Shown piece by piece: positions 48,780-59,537 of a stretch of 64,000 bases of DNA. Where the stretch lies: assembly GCA_904420015.1 (NCBI GenBank), contig CAJFTS010000038.1, positions 1 to 64,000 on the forward strand, given 5' to 3'. Within the stretch, counting starts at the first letter, position 1; every line of letters begins with the position of its first letter. Made by a program: the position numbers and the translations under genes. Source of the stretch: an uncultured Clostridia bacterium (GTDB lineage Bacteria > Bacillota > Clostridia > Oscillospirales > Acutalibacteraceae). Under the pieces are notes generated by a model. The model did no database searches and was not told the DNA's origin. It saw only the letters and a program-made list of their open reading frames with translations.

Positions 48780-49334
48780 GTGGCATTGATTTTGGCGTCC
48801 GCCTCTCCCAGGCGGAAAGAGCTGCTTGAACGAGCCGGGCTTTCCTTTGCCTGCATCCCGGCAAAGGGGGAAGAGGTCATTGCGGCGGGGACCCCGCCCG
48901 AGCAGGCGGCCCTGACCCTGGCGCAGCAGAAGGCGCTGGAGGTGGCGTCTGCCCGTCCCGCCGACACGGTCATCGGGGCCGATACCATTGTGGTCCTCGA
49001 CGGGCTGATTTTGGGAAAACCAAAGGACGAGGAAGATGCGGCGCGGATGCTTGGCATGCTGTCCGGCCGGGAGCATCTGGTGCTCACCGGGGTTTGCGTG
49101 GTGCATAAGGGGCACGCCCACTCCTTTGTCCAGCAGACAAAGGTGCGCTTTTACCCCCTGACGCCGGCGAAGATACGCGGCTATGTAATGACGGGCGAGC
49201 CGATGGACAAGGCGGGCGGATACGGCATCCAGGAAAAAGGAATGGCGCTGGTGGAAGGGATTGAAGGGGATTTCTTCAATGTGATGGGCCTTCCCATCGC
49301 CCGGCTTCTGCGCCTGCTGGAGGGCCTGGAGTAG
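48780..49334 (+). CDS. maf: Maf-like nucleotide pyrophosphatase (GTG start)
   Basis: LILASASPRRKELLERAGL, VIGADTIVVLDGLILGKPKDEEDA, GGYGIQEKG. Confidence 0.96.
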   Translation: MALILASASPRRKELLERAGLSFACIPAKGEEVIAAGTPPEQAALTLAQQKALEVASARPADTVIGADTIVVLDGLILGKPKDEEDAARMLGMLSGREHLVLTGVCVVHKGHAHSFVQQTKVRFYPLTPAKIRGYVMTGEPMDKAGGYGIQEKGMALVEGIEGDFFNVMGLPIARLLRLLEGLE

Positions 49335-49538
49335 GGCCGGCCGGCGGGAAAAGGAAGGCGGAATCCAATCAGGCGGAAAAAACATGCAATATGGTTGAAA
49401 AAGCGGCGGGAAGAATGTCCAAATTTGTTGACATAATTCTGAAAAAGGTGTTGTGAAATCAATCCCCCGCCGTTATAATAATAGATGTATCGCCTACATG
49501 CGGAAAACCGGGAATCTCCGGGGTTCCCGGGCAATTGA

Positions 49539-50564
<1,026 letters not shown>

Positions 50565-50790
50565 AAAGCGCGATCAAATGGACCATACGCAAAGGCAGCC
50601 GGGAGGGCCGAAGGGGCAGGCCGGCGGCCTTTGCGTATCTGTATTCCTGCCGTATGGACAAAGAGGAATGAGGCGGGCGGAGAAACGCCCGCTTTTTTCA
50701 TAGGGAGCGGCCGAGAGGGTGCTTTTTATGAAAAGAGCGGAGAGATCCCCATCCTGTTTTCCATTTGTATGATAAGGAGGCCCAAACGCC

Positions 50791-51675
50791 TTGAAAAGCT
50801 TTTTTAAGACCAAACGCTTCAAAGCCCTGCTGGCCGTGATTCTGGTGCTGTCGGGGTTTATGGTATATTCCATCACCACCCACGGGACGGGAACCATCCC
50901 CTCTTCCCTGGTCAGCGCCGTGGCCAAGCCCTTTGAGCAGTTCGCTTCCTGGATTTCGGGGCTGGCGGACGATGTGTTCGGCGGGTTTGTGCTTACCTCC
51001 CAGCTCAAGGAGCAGGTGGCGCAGATGGAGGAGGAAATCCGCACCCTGCGCGAGCAGCAGGTGGATTATTATGAAATCAAAAGCGAGAATGAGGAGCTGC
51101 GGCAGTATCTGGACTTGAAAAAGGAAAACCCGGATTTCGTGCTCCAGGACGCGCAGGTCATCAGCCGGGATGCCAACGATCCCTTCGGCTCCTTTACCAT
51201 CAGCGTCGGCTCCCTCCACGGGGTGGAGCGGGGCGACCCGGTCATTACGCCGGACGGGCTGGTGGGCTGTGTGGATGTGGTGGAGGAGACCCAGTCGCTG
51301 GTGCGCACGGTTTTGGACAATTCCATCGGCATCGGCGCCATCGACAGCTATACCCAGACAAGCGGGCAGATCAGCTCCAATACCTTGACCCTGGCCCAGC
51401 AGGACCGATGCCGGATGAACAACATCAAACGGGAAAACGCCATCAGCAGCGGGGACATCGTCATCACTTCCGGCGTGGGCAAGGGCTATCCCAGGGGCTT
51501 GGTAATCGGGACGGTGGAGGAGGTCTTGCAGGAGACCGACGGCATCTCCAACTACGCCATCATCAAGCCGGCGGCGGATCTCCGCAACGTGCGCAACGTC
51601 ATGGTGATTAAGGAATTTACCGCCACCGCGATTCCGGACGAATCGGTGACCGGCGACGGGGGTGGGACCCAATGA
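50791..51675 (+). CDS. mreC: Rod shape-determining protein MreC (TTG start)
   Basis: N-terminal TM, coiled coil, VISRDANDPFGSFTISVGSLHGVERGDPVITPDGLVGCVD. Confidence 0.93.
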   Translation: MKSFFKTKRFKALLAVILVLSGFMVYSITTHGTGTIPSSLVSAVAKPFEQFASWISGLADDVFGGFVLTSQLKEQVAQMEEEIRTLREQQVDYYEIKSENEELRQYLDLKKENPDFVLQDAQVISRDANDPFGSFTISVGSLHGVERGDPVITPDGLVGCVDVVEETQSLVRTVLDNSIGIGAIDSYTQTSGQISSNTLTLAQQDRCRMNNIKRENAISSGDIVITSGVGKGYPRGLVIGTVEEVLQETDGISNYAIIKPAADLRNVRNVMVIKEFTATAIPDESVTGDGGGTQ

Positions 51676-52193
51676 AACCGGAACAGAAAAGGCAGATCGT
51701 AAAATGGATCGGGTATGCGCTCTATCTGCTGCTGCTCTTTCTTTTGCAGAGCACGCCGGGGGTCTTTCCGGCGGTCTTTGGGGCCAAGCCGGTGTTTTTG
51801 CTGCCGGCGGTGGTCTGTGCGGCCATGTTTGAAGGAGAATTCCGCGGCAGTATCCTGGCGGTGGTGGCAGGGCTTTTGTGGGATACCACACGGCTGCGGC
51901 CCTTTGGGTATTCGGCCATTTTGCTGCTGATTTTCGCTTGCCTTTGCGGGCTTTTGATCGTCTATTACATGCGCAACAACCTGCTTACCGCATTGCTCTA
52001 CTGCTTCTGCGGCTTTTTGGTGTATGAGCTGCTCGATTGGGCCGTTTTCTTTGTCCCCCATTCCAACGGGGATGCGCTGCAGGCCCTCTATCTGATGGTC
52101 CTGCCGCGGATTGTGTATTCCATGCTGTTTGTTCCGCTGTTCTATTGGCTCTCCTCGAAGCTGGCAAAGAGGCTGGCGGTGGAGCCGCAGTAA
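51672..52193 (+). CDS. mreD: Rod shape-determining protein MreD
   Basis: Multi-TM protein between mreC and mrdA: FEGEFRGSILAVVAGLLWDTTRLRPFGYSAILLL. Confidence 0.88.
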   Translation: MKPEQKRQIVKWIGYALYLLLLFLLQSTPGVFPAVFGAKPVFLLPAVVCAAMFEGEFRGSILAVVAGLLWDTTRLRPFGYSAILLLIFACLCGLLIVYYMRNNLLTALLYCFCGFLVYELLDWAVFFVPHSNGDALQALYLMVLPRIVYSMLFVPLFYWLSSKLAKRLAVEPQ

Positions 52194-52225
52194 CCGTACC
52201 ATAGGGTACAGAAAGGCAGGCTGAA

Positions 52226-54301
52226 ATGGAAGAGAAAAAACACACCGTCCGTAGGATTTTGATGCTGGTGTGCGTACTGGCCATCGCGGTGGTCTATGTG
52301 GTACGGCTGGCGGAATATCAGCTTGTCAAAGGGGAGCAATTTGTCCAGCAGACAACCTACCAGACCGAAACCACCATTCCCGCCAATGCGGCCAGGGGCG
52401 AGATTTACGACGCCAACGGCCGGCCGCTGGTGGTCAACCACATCGGCTATTCGGTTTTGTTTTTGCGTCAGTACATGACCAAGGATACCCAAAATCAGAC
52501 CATCCTGACCCTGACGACCCATCTGCGGGAAAACGGGGAAACCTGGAACGACTCGCTGCCCCTTGTGTGGGCGGACCAGACGGACGAGCAGGTGGCGGCC
52601 GAGGCGGCGGGTGAAATCGTATTTGCAGAAGGCCGGGACGCGGATATTGAAAAGCTCAAAAGCGCCAACGACTTGCAGACCTACGCCACGGCCCAGAACT
52701 GCTATGACGCGCTGGTGAAGAAATACGAGCTTGACCAGATGGAGGGGCTTACCCCTTCCCAGACCCGCGATATTATGGGCGTGCGGTATGAGATGGAGCT
52801 CAAGCAGTTTTCCTACCGCAATCCCTTTACCTTCGCCACCGATATCTCGGAAGAGACGATGACCTATATCACCGAGAACACCTTGGAGATCCCGGGCGTT
52901 TCCATCCAAAGCGAGGCGGTCCGGTCCTATGAGAGCGGCGAGATCGCGCCCCATGTCATCGGGACGGTGCGCAAGCTCAATCCCGATGAATACAGCACCC
53001 TGCGCAACGAAGGGTATTCCTACGACGATATCATCGGCCGGGACGGCATCGAGAAGGCGATGGAATCCCAGCTGCGGGGCCAGGCGGGCGAAAAGACGCT
53101 GACCCTCAATGAGCTGGGGAAGGTGGTGGACAACCAGATTACCAAGGCCCCCCAGGCGGGCAATACCGTTTTCCTGACCATTGATTCGCGCATCCAGCTG
53201 GCGGCCCAGGACGCCCTTGCCGATATCATCGAAGAGCTGCAGCAGACGGCGGCTCCCGGTAAGGGAGGCGACGTCAAATCCGGGTCCGCCATCGTGGTGG
53301 ATGTAAAGACCGGCGGCATCGTCGCCATGGCCAACTATCCCAATTACGACATCAACGATTATGTGGAGCTGGTGTCGAAGGAAGATGCGGCGGTTTACAA
53401 CCGTTCCACCCTGGGCCGGTTCCAGCCCGGCTCCACCATGAAGCCGGCGGTGGCTTTGGCTGGGCTGGAGGAAGGGGTTATTGACGCCAACACCAGCATT
53501 TACTGCTCGAAGGTCTATACCTACTATGACGACTACCAGCCGTCCTGCCTGGGCTATCACGGTTCTCAGACGGTGACCGACGCGCTGAAAAATTCCTGCA
53601 ACTATTTCTTTTTCGACGTAGGCCGGATCCTTACCATTGATAAAATGAATGAATACCAAAAACGGCTGGGGCTGGGAGAGCTGACCGGGATTGAAATCGC
53701 AGAGAATAAGGGGATCCTGGCAAGCCCCGCCTACACCGAATCCATGGGCGGCACTTGGTATCTCGGCAATACCCTTCAGGCGGCCATCGGCCAGCTGGAC
53801 AATTCCTTTACGCCCATTGAAATGGCTATGTACGTTGCCACCATCGCCAACAACGGCACCCGGTATCAGGCCCATTTGGTCAAGGAGGTCAAGTCCTACG
53901 ACCTGTCCCAGACGGTACAGGCTGAACAGATCAATGTCCTAGGGACGTTGGATGTTAAGCAAGAGCATATCGACACCGTCAAGCTGGGTATGTATCGGGC
54001 GGCGTCGGAACAAGGCGGCAACACCTGGTCCTATTTTAAGGATTTCCCCATCAAGATCGCCTGTAAGACGGGTACCGCCCAGACCGGTAAGGACGAGTCG
54101 GTGGTTTCCCCCCATACCCTGTTTATCTCCTTCGGCCCCTATGAGGACCCGGAATATGCGGTGGTGGTGATTTTGGAAAACGGCGCCAACGCGCCTACCT
54201 ACAACTCCAACATCCGGGTGGCGCGGGCGATTTACGACGCCCTCTTCCTCTATGAGGATACCCAGCAGCAGATTACACCGGAAAATGAACTTTTGCCTTA
54301 A
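52226..54301 (+). CDS. mrdA: Penicillin-binding protein 2 / transpeptidase
   Basis: ARGEIYDANGRPLVVN, FQPGSTMKPAVALAGL (SxxK), KNSCNYFF (SxN), CKTGTAQTG (KTG). Confidence 0.96.
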   Translation: MEEKKHTVRRILMLVCVLAIAVVYVVRLAEYQLVKGEQFVQQTTYQTETTIPANAARGEIYDANGRPLVVNHIGYSVLFLRQYMTKDTQNQTILTLTTHLRENGETWNDSLPLVWADQTDEQVAAEAAGEIVFAEGRDADIEKLKSANDLQTYATAQNCYDALVKKYELDQMEGLTPSQTRDIMGVRYEMELKQFSYRNPFTFATDISEETMTYITENTLEIPGVSIQSEAVRSYESGEIAPHVIGTVRKLNPDEYSTLRNEGYSYDDIIGRDGIEKAMESQLRGQAGEKTLTLNELGKVVDNQITKAPQAGNTVFLTIDSRIQLAAQDALADIIEELQQTAAPGKGGDVKSGSAIVVDVKTGGIVAMANYPNYDINDYVELVSKEDAAVYNRSTLGRFQPGSTMKPAVALAGLEEGVIDANTSIYCSKVYTYYDDYQPSCLGYHGSQTVTDALKNSCNYFFFDVGRILTIDKMNEYQKRLGLGELTGIEIAENKGILASPAYTESMGGTWYLGNTLQAAIGQLDNSFTPIEMAMYVATIANNGTRYQAHLVKEVKSYDLSQTVQAEQINVLGTLDVKQEHIDTVKLGMYRAASEQGGNTWSYFKDFPIKIACKTGTAQTGKDESVVSPHTLFISFGPYEDPEYAVVVILENGANAPTYNSNIRVARAIYDALFLYEDTQQQITPENELLP

Positions 54302-54312
54302 AGGCGGGGAAG

Positions 54313-54353
54313 AACCAAACGGCACAGCCAGTTTCGGCTGTGCCGTTTGGTTT
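54313..54353 (+). terminator. Terminator of the mre-mrdA operon
   Basis: AACCAAACGGCACAGCC...GGCTGTGCCGTTTGGTTT. Confidence 0.85.
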
Positions 54354-54422
54354 GTCAAATGGAAAATTCTTATTATAATATTAATAAAATGAATTTAATA
54401 ATTAATATTATTAATAAATTTA

Positions 54423-54450
54423 TTGACATATTATATTTTTGTGTTATCAT
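54423..54450 (+). promoter_or_regulatory. Putative promoter of the DUF2089 operon
   Basis: TTGACA - 16 bp - TATCAT in a very AT-rich stretch. Confidence 0.55.
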
Positions 54451-54477
54451 TATACTATCTTGAAAGGAAGTGACGCC

Positions 54478-54837
54478 ATGAATCAGGTGATTAGCCGCTG
54501 CCCGGTCTGCAAGCAGGAGCTGCGGGTAACGCGGCTTCAATGCGACGGCTGCGATACGGTCATCGAGAACCATTTCCGGCTCAGCAAATTCGATTATCTT
54601 TCCCGCGAGGAGCAGGCTTTTGCCGAGACCTTTCTCCGGTGCCGGGGGAACATCAAAGAGGTGGAAAAGGAGCTGGGCATTTCCTATCCCACCGTTCGCT
54701 CCAAGCTCGACGGCGTGATCAAAGCGCTGGGATATGAGCCGGGGCCCAACGAACAAACGGCAAAGAGAGAGGGGATCCTCAAGGCGCTGGAAAACGGGGA
54801 GATTACGGTGGAACAAGCGATTGCCCAATTAAAATGA
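54478..54837 (+). CDS. DUF2089 family protein (zinc-ribbon + HTH)
   Basis: RCPVCKQELRVTRLQCDGCDTVIENHFRLSKFDYLSREEQAFAETFLRCRGNIKEVEKELGISYPTVRSKLD. Confidence 0.9.
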   Translation: MNQVISRCPVCKQELRVTRLQCDGCDTVIENHFRLSKFDYLSREEQAFAETFLRCRGNIKEVEKELGISYPTVRSKLDGVIKALGYEPGPNEQTAKREGILKALENGEITVEQAIAQLK

Positions 54838-54857
54838 GAGAAAAGAGGAGAACCGCT

Positions 54858-55241
54858 ATGGATGAGAAATTGAGAATCCTGAAAATGGTTGAGGAAGGCA
54901 CCATCACCGCCCAGCAGGGGGCGGAGCTGATGTCGGCCATGCAGGCCGCCGTCCCGGCAAAGCCGGAGACGGGAAAGGGCGGCTATGACAAAAAGATGTT
55001 CCGGGTCCTTGTGGACAGCGTATCCGGGGACAAGGTGAAGATCCAGTTCCCGGTCGGCGCCATCCGGAGGATCCTCAAGGCGACGGGAAAGCTCCCCATC
55101 CCGGATAAGGACCTGCAGGGGGTGGATCTTTCCGAGATGATGGACGCCGTTTCCGAATGTTTGGATGCAGAAGTGGAAGGGGATTTCGTCCATGTAGAGG
55201 CGGCGGACGGGACGACGGTCCGCATTTTCGTCGACCAATAA
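54858..55241 (+). CDS. SHOCT-like/YvlB-N-like domain protein
   Basis: MDEKLRILKMVEEGTITAQQGAELMSAM; operonic with the DUF2089 gene. Confidence 0.7.
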   Translation: MDEKLRILKMVEEGTITAQQGAELMSAMQAAVPAKPETGKGGYDKKMFRVLVDSVSGDKVKIQFPVGAIRRILKATGKLPIPDKDLQGVDLSEMMDAVSECLDAEVEGDFVHVEAADGTTVRIFVDQ

Positions 55242-55249
55242 GAGGAAAG

Positions 55250-55513
55250 ATGAGGGTTAAAATCAGGACGAAGGGGTTTCGCATGACCATGCCGGTGCCG
55301 GTTTCCATGGCGAGGGTTGTCATCCGGATGATACCAGAGGTGTTGTTTGAGAAAATGAGAGAAAATACACCGGCTCCATACGGCAGCCTGCTTACCAAAG
55401 AAAGCCTCAGCTGGATCGTAGGCGAATGCGTGGATGTTTTCAAGGAAAATAAGGGCCTGGAGGCGATTCACATTGAGACACAGGACGGGACCTTCCTATC
55501 GGTAAAGCTGTAA
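55250..55513 (+). CDS. Conserved hypothetical protein of the DUF2089 operon
   Basis: MRVKIRTKGFRMTMPVPVSMARVVIRMIPEVLFEKM...; RBS AGAGGAAAG; resembles the C-terminal half of the preceding gene in layout. Confidence 0.65.
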   Translation: MRVKIRTKGFRMTMPVPVSMARVVIRMIPEVLFEKMRENTPAPYGSLLTKESLSWIVGECVDVFKENKGLEAIHIETQDGTFLSVKL

Positions 55514-55554
55514 TGTGCAAGCGGGAGGAAGCGAGCCGCTTAAACAGATTCTAC

Positions 55555-55586
55555 AGGGAGAAGCCGCCCTTGGCTTTCTCCCTTTT
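55555..55586 (+). terminator. Terminator of the DUF2089 operon
   Basis: AGGGAGAAGCC...GGCTTTCTCCCTTTT. Confidence 0.7.
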
Positions 55587-55675
55587 GGCCGCGCGCCGGT
55601 ATCGGTTGAAAGGAACCCTTCTTTCCCCACAGTGTCAATCGCATACACGGTATGGACCACCATAATAGAAAAAGG

Positions 55676-55712
55676 GTCTCCGGCTGATTGTTATTCGGCC
55701 GGAGACTTTTTT
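55676..55712 (-). terminator. Terminator of the exopolysaccharide operon
   Basis: GTCTCCGGC...GCCGGAGAC flanked by A/T runs, adjacent to the stop at 55711. Confidence 0.8.
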
Positions 55713-57186
55713 AATAAATTCTTCTATTGTTGCGGTATGTCAAAGCCGCGCGGACGACTAGGATCAGGAAATAGCTGACCAGGGCGATATAAACGAAGGA
55801 GCGGAAGATGTCGATGAATGAGGCGCGGGTGCCGGAAACCAGGACAATAACCAAGGTAATCAGCTCAACGCAAAGAAGCTCCGGCTTCTCCCGCCAGTTG
55901 CTCCGATGGATTAGGGTAAAGATCCAACCCAGCAGCATCCCGTACACCAGCATGGCAAAGACGCCGCCCCAGCCGAAGTTGATGTAGCCCTCCGCAATCA
56001 TCGAATAGCCCGGGCCGTAATCCAAATCCATCACTCTCATCAGCCACTGAGCCATCTGCGCATTTTCCGCCGCCGGATGGATGGCCCAAAAGCCCAAGTT
56101 GGGGATGATGGTGGTCAGAGAATACAGATAGGTGGAACCATAGCGGAAGGGATAGGTGGAGGGAACCAGACGCATGGTATCCAACAGCACCCGCATGATG
56201 TAGCCCAGCTCCCCAATCAAACGAAAGAGCGGGTTTTCCATGCCGAAGAGATTGGTAAAAAAATCGGAAAAGGAGCGGTTTGACTGGGTACGGATCTGCG
56301 CGATGCTGGCAAACAGGCCGGTTACAAAGTATCCGCCGGCGGCCAGCGGGATCGCCCGCCCCAGATTGATGGGCCGGACGGTATAATGCCATACGCAAAT
56401 CAGGCACAGCAGCAGCATGGCGGTGTCGCTTCGTCCGCCCAAATACAGCTCCGCAACCGATTTGAGCAGCACCGCAAACAAAAGGAGCCCTCTCTGCCAT
56501 CGCTTTTGGGATACCACAAACAGGCACAAAAGAGCCGGAATCAAAAATTCCCCAAAGGTGCGAAAGATCTTTTCCGTCTTGGACAAGATGAGGAGGTATT
56601 CGCTGTAAACCCCCTTGTAACCGTACTGGGCGGCGATCTGTACAGCCCTATAGATATCCAACATATAGGGGACGATACTCACAGCCAGCAGCAGCAGCGC
56701 GGCAATCCGGATAACCTGCTCGTTGGAAGGGGAGCCGGGCCTGCGCAAGGGGCTGGACGGGTAGATGGGCTTGACCCGTCTGGCGGTGATGAGGCCCCCT
56801 ATATGGAAGAGGTTGAGGGAGATGAGGGTAAATACCTGCCCTTGTACCAGCTCGGTAGACAGGAAGTATCTGCTGATATCGTATTCCTCCGGCATGATGC
56901 CGAAAGCCCAAAGGAAGCACTGGCCATAGCAAAAGAGATAAAAGACCACGAGAAAGAGGATGTACGGGCACAGCAGTTCCCGCCGCACCAGCCGCCAGGA
57001 AACCAGCGCCCACACAATACTTACCCATCCCAGCCAGCAAAAGACCTGAAACGGCGTATCTGGATCCAGATACATCCCGTCCTTCACAACCGTATATCCG
57101 TAAATAGAAATGGCGACGGTAAATATAACCGTGAAGAGCAGGACCAGTGGTTTTCTTGACAGAGCAGGACTATTAATCGCATCCAC
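55711..57186 (-). CDS. Oligosaccharide repeat unit polymerase (Wzy-like, O-antigen polymerase family)
   Basis: Multi-TM protein in a glycosyltransferase operon; LYLGGRSDTAMLLLCLICVW, NFGWGGVFAMLVYGMLLGW. Confidence 0.75.
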   Translation of the reverse strand: MDAINSPALSRKPLVLLFTVIFTVAISIYGYTVVKDGMYLDPDTPFQVFCWLGWVSIVWALVSWRLVRRELLCPYILFLVVFYLFCYGQCFLWAFGIMPEEYDISRYFLSTELVQGQVFTLISLNLFHIGGLITARRVKPIYPSSPLRRPGSPSNEQVIRIAALLLLAVSIVPYMLDIYRAVQIAAQYGYKGVYSEYLLILSKTEKIFRTFGEFLIPALLCLFVVSQKRWQRGLLLFAVLLKSVAELYLGGRSDTAMLLLCLICVWHYTVRPINLGRAIPLAAGGYFVTGLFASIAQIRTQSNRSFSDFFTNLFGMENPLFRLIGELGYIMRVLLDTMRLVPSTYPFRYGSTYLYSLTTIIPNLGFWAIHPAAENAQMAQWLMRVMDLDYGPGYSMIAEGYINFGWGGVFAMLVYGMLLGWIFTLIHRSNWREKPELLCVELITLVIVLVSGTRASFIDIFRSFVYIALVSYFLILVVRAALTYRNNRRIY

Positions 57187-58339
57187 CTCCGTTTGTCGGC
57201 GTCAATTGATAAAGGGAATACAGCCGCGCAACGTTTTCCTTTGCCTCAAATCCTCTTGCGCAAAAGGCGGCGTATACCGCCTCGGGCGAGGGGCGGGGCA
57301 TTTTCCTGCAAGCGCTGAGGGCCTTGAGCCATTCTCCCTTGTGTCCGTCGTCAATGGGAAGGAAGGTTACCAGCGAAAGCCCTAAATCGGCTTCCCTGGA
57401 TATCCCCTGGGAAACCACGCAGGGAAGTCCTGCCGCCTGCGCCTCCACCAGCGCCACCGGAAGCCCTTCCATGAAAGAGGGCATGGCGAAACCGTCGAGG
57501 ATCTGTAACAGATCGGCGACATCCTCCCGCAGGCCGGTAAAGATCACGGTGTGGCTGAGCCCGTATAGAGCGGATTTTTGTTCAAGCTTATCGCGCAGCG
57601 GGCCCTCTCCAATGATAAGGAACCGGCAGTCGGTCCCATGCTCCTGAAACAGCCGGGCCAGATCCAAGAGATACCCATGGTTTTTTTCCGGGATCAGCCG
57701 CCCGACCTGGCCGATGACAAGGGTATCGTCCCCGATCCCGAATTGCCTGCGCAGGGCCTGCGCCGCCTTTAGGCGGGGGGCAAAGGCGTCGAGATTGACG
57801 GCGTTGGCAAAGAGCTCCACCTGCCCGCCTGAGGCCGCCCTTTTCCCATAGAGAAAGACGGCCGCCTCCTTTGAACAGGCCAGCAGCTTGGTTGCATGCT
57901 TGCATATAAGGCGGCGCATCAAGGCTGCATAGCCCTTCCCCTTGAGGGATTGGTATTTGAGAAGCCCGGAGGCGTGGGAATGGCTGATACGCACCCCAAT
58001 CCCCGCCTGTTTCGCCGCCAGGAGGACAAAGCCGTTAAAGAAAAGGAGATGGGCATGTACGGCGGCAAAGGGGCCCTCCTCCGTCATAATGCGGCGCATT
58101 TGGGAAAGGATTTTTTTGGTTCCCGCCTCTTTGGGCAGGGAGGTGTGAAAGATCCGGCCGCCAAGAGAGAGAATCTCCTCGTCAAAATCCGCCTTTCCCG
58201 GCTTTGTACATAAAAAGTCGAATTGCAGCCGCTGGCGGTCGACACACCGGTACAGGTTCATGAGCATGGATTCCATACCGCCCCGGTCCATCTTCCCCAC
58301 CGCCATAAGCACCCGCGCCGGCCCTCTGCCCTTATCCAA
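57173..58339 (-). CDS. Glycosyltransferase family 1/4 (likely TTG start after AGGAGGTGGGG)
   Basis: GKMDRGGMESMLMNLYR, GRLIPEKNHGYLLDLARLF, SFMEGLPVALVEAQAAGLPCVVS. Confidence 0.88.
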   Translation of the reverse strand: MDKGRGPARVLMAVGKMDRGGMESMLMNLYRCVDRQRLQFDFLCTKPGKADFDEEILSLGGRIFHTSLPKEAGTKKILSQMRRIMTEEGPFAAVHAHLLFFNGFVLLAAKQAGIGVRISHSHASGLLKYQSLKGKGYAALMRRLICKHATKLLACSKEAAVFLYGKRAASGGQVELFANAVNLDAFAPRLKAAQALRRQFGIGDDTLVIGQVGRLIPEKNHGYLLDLARLFQEHGTDCRFLIIGEGPLRDKLEQKSALYGLSHTVIFTGLREDVADLLQILDGFAMPSFMEGLPVALVEAQAAGLPCVVSQGISREADLGLSLVTFLPIDDGHKGEWLKALSACRKMPRPSPEAVYAAFCARGFEAKENVARLYSLYQLTPTNGGGCD

Positions 58340-59537
58340 GGACCCCACCTCCTGCATACCGGGCAAACGCCTGGTAAAATTCCAAACGGGCCCCGCCAAG
58401 GGTTTCGCGGGAAAAGGACTGGGCTTTTTTAAAATTCTGCTCCGCCGCCTTTTTCATACGGGACTGGTCAAGCAGCAGCCGCTGCAAGCAGCGGGCCATC
58501 CCCTTGCTGTCCCGCCGCCGGTGCAGATACGGCTCGTCGAGCAGCTCGGAGACTCCCCCTACCGCGCTCGCCACCGCCGGACAGCCCCGGCTCATGGCTT
58601 CGATCAGCGCCCGGGGCAGCGCCTCCTGGTCGCTGGGCAGCAAAAACACATCCAGATCGTCCATCCAGGCGTACACCGCGTCCCCTGACGGCAGGGTACC
58701 GCAAAACTCCACCTGCTCTTCAATCCCCAGCCGCCTTGCAATCTTCCGAAAATGGGCCGCATCCCCAGTGCCCAGCAGCTTTAAGCGGAAGCCCGGGATC
58801 AGGTCCTTGATGCGGCAAAGCGCCTCCATGGCGGTTTTCTGCCCCTTATACCGGACGTTAAGCGAGCCGATCAAACCAAAGGTCAGCGGCGTATTCTCGG
58901 CAAAATGCCGGTCGATACGGGCGAGCCGCCGGGCCAGTACCTCTGGGCCCGGCGTGTCCAGATAGACGTCGGAAATGGAGGCGGTATGTCCCCTAGAGGG
59001 GTACAGCCTCTGCAAATACCCCTTCGTCACATACAGCACGTAATCCGCCGACGCGGTATACCGTTTGGTTTCATGCCAGAAAAAGGGGGCCAGTGTTTTT
59101 CCGCCCGGTTTTCCCACATACCACAGCGAACCGAAGCCGCTGGCCACCAGTTCCACCGCATAGGGTATTTTCAGGCGCAGCGCTTCCCGACAAGCAAAAA
59201 AGCCGAGCGTACTCGGCAGGCGGATAACGGCGCAGTCGGCGTCCTCCAGGATATCCCGGACCTGCGCCCGGATGGCGCCCCGGCGAAAGACCGCGTCGGC
59301 CATATTGCGGTAGGCGGTTGCCGGGCGCATGGTTACCCGGTCCCCGCTGGATTTGACAAACCCGGCCCGTTTTTCCTTCGGATAGGAAGCCATTGGTCTA
59401 ATCCGGGTGGTAACGCTAATTTCCTCAAAGCAGGGCAGATACCGCTGCTTCCACAGGGAATATGGGAAAATAATGGAGTATTGCTCCCCCTTTTCATCCC
59501 GAAGCATCACATTGTCGTGAAAAAATGCCATTCTCAT
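58332..59537 (-). CDS. Glycosyltransferase family 4
   Basis: Start MRMAFFHDN; FGLIGSLNVRYKGQKTAMEAL, LPSDQEALPRALIEAMSRGCPAVASAVGGVSELLD. Confidence 0.85.
   Translation of the reverse strand: MRMAFFHDNVMLRDEKGEQYSIIFPYSLWKQRYLPCFEEISVTTRIRPMASYPKEKRAGFVKSSGDRVTMRPATAYRNMADAVFRRGAIRAQVRDILEDADCAVIRLPSTLGFFACREALRLKIPYAVELVASGFGSLWYVGKPGGKTLAPFFWHETKRYTASADYVLYVTKGYLQRLYPSRGHTASISDVYLDTPGPEVLARRLARIDRHFAENTPLTFGLIGSLNVRYKGQKTAMEALCRIKDLIPGFRLKLLGTGDAAHFRKIARRLGIEEQVEFCGTLPSGDAVYAWMDDLDVFLLPSDQEALPRALIEAMSRGCPAVASAVGGVSELLDEPYLHRRRDSKGMARCLQRLLLDQSRMKKAAEQNFKKAQSFSRETLGGARLEFYQAFARYAGGGVLG

Noticed and set aside
47171-49087. 638-aa minus-strand ORF across the foldase and maf
   Set aside because: Spans two real plus-strand genes and an intergenic gap; no family resemblance.
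52142-53875. 577-aa minus-strand ORF opposite mrdA
   Set aside because: Antisense shadow of the PBP2 gene; composition artefact.
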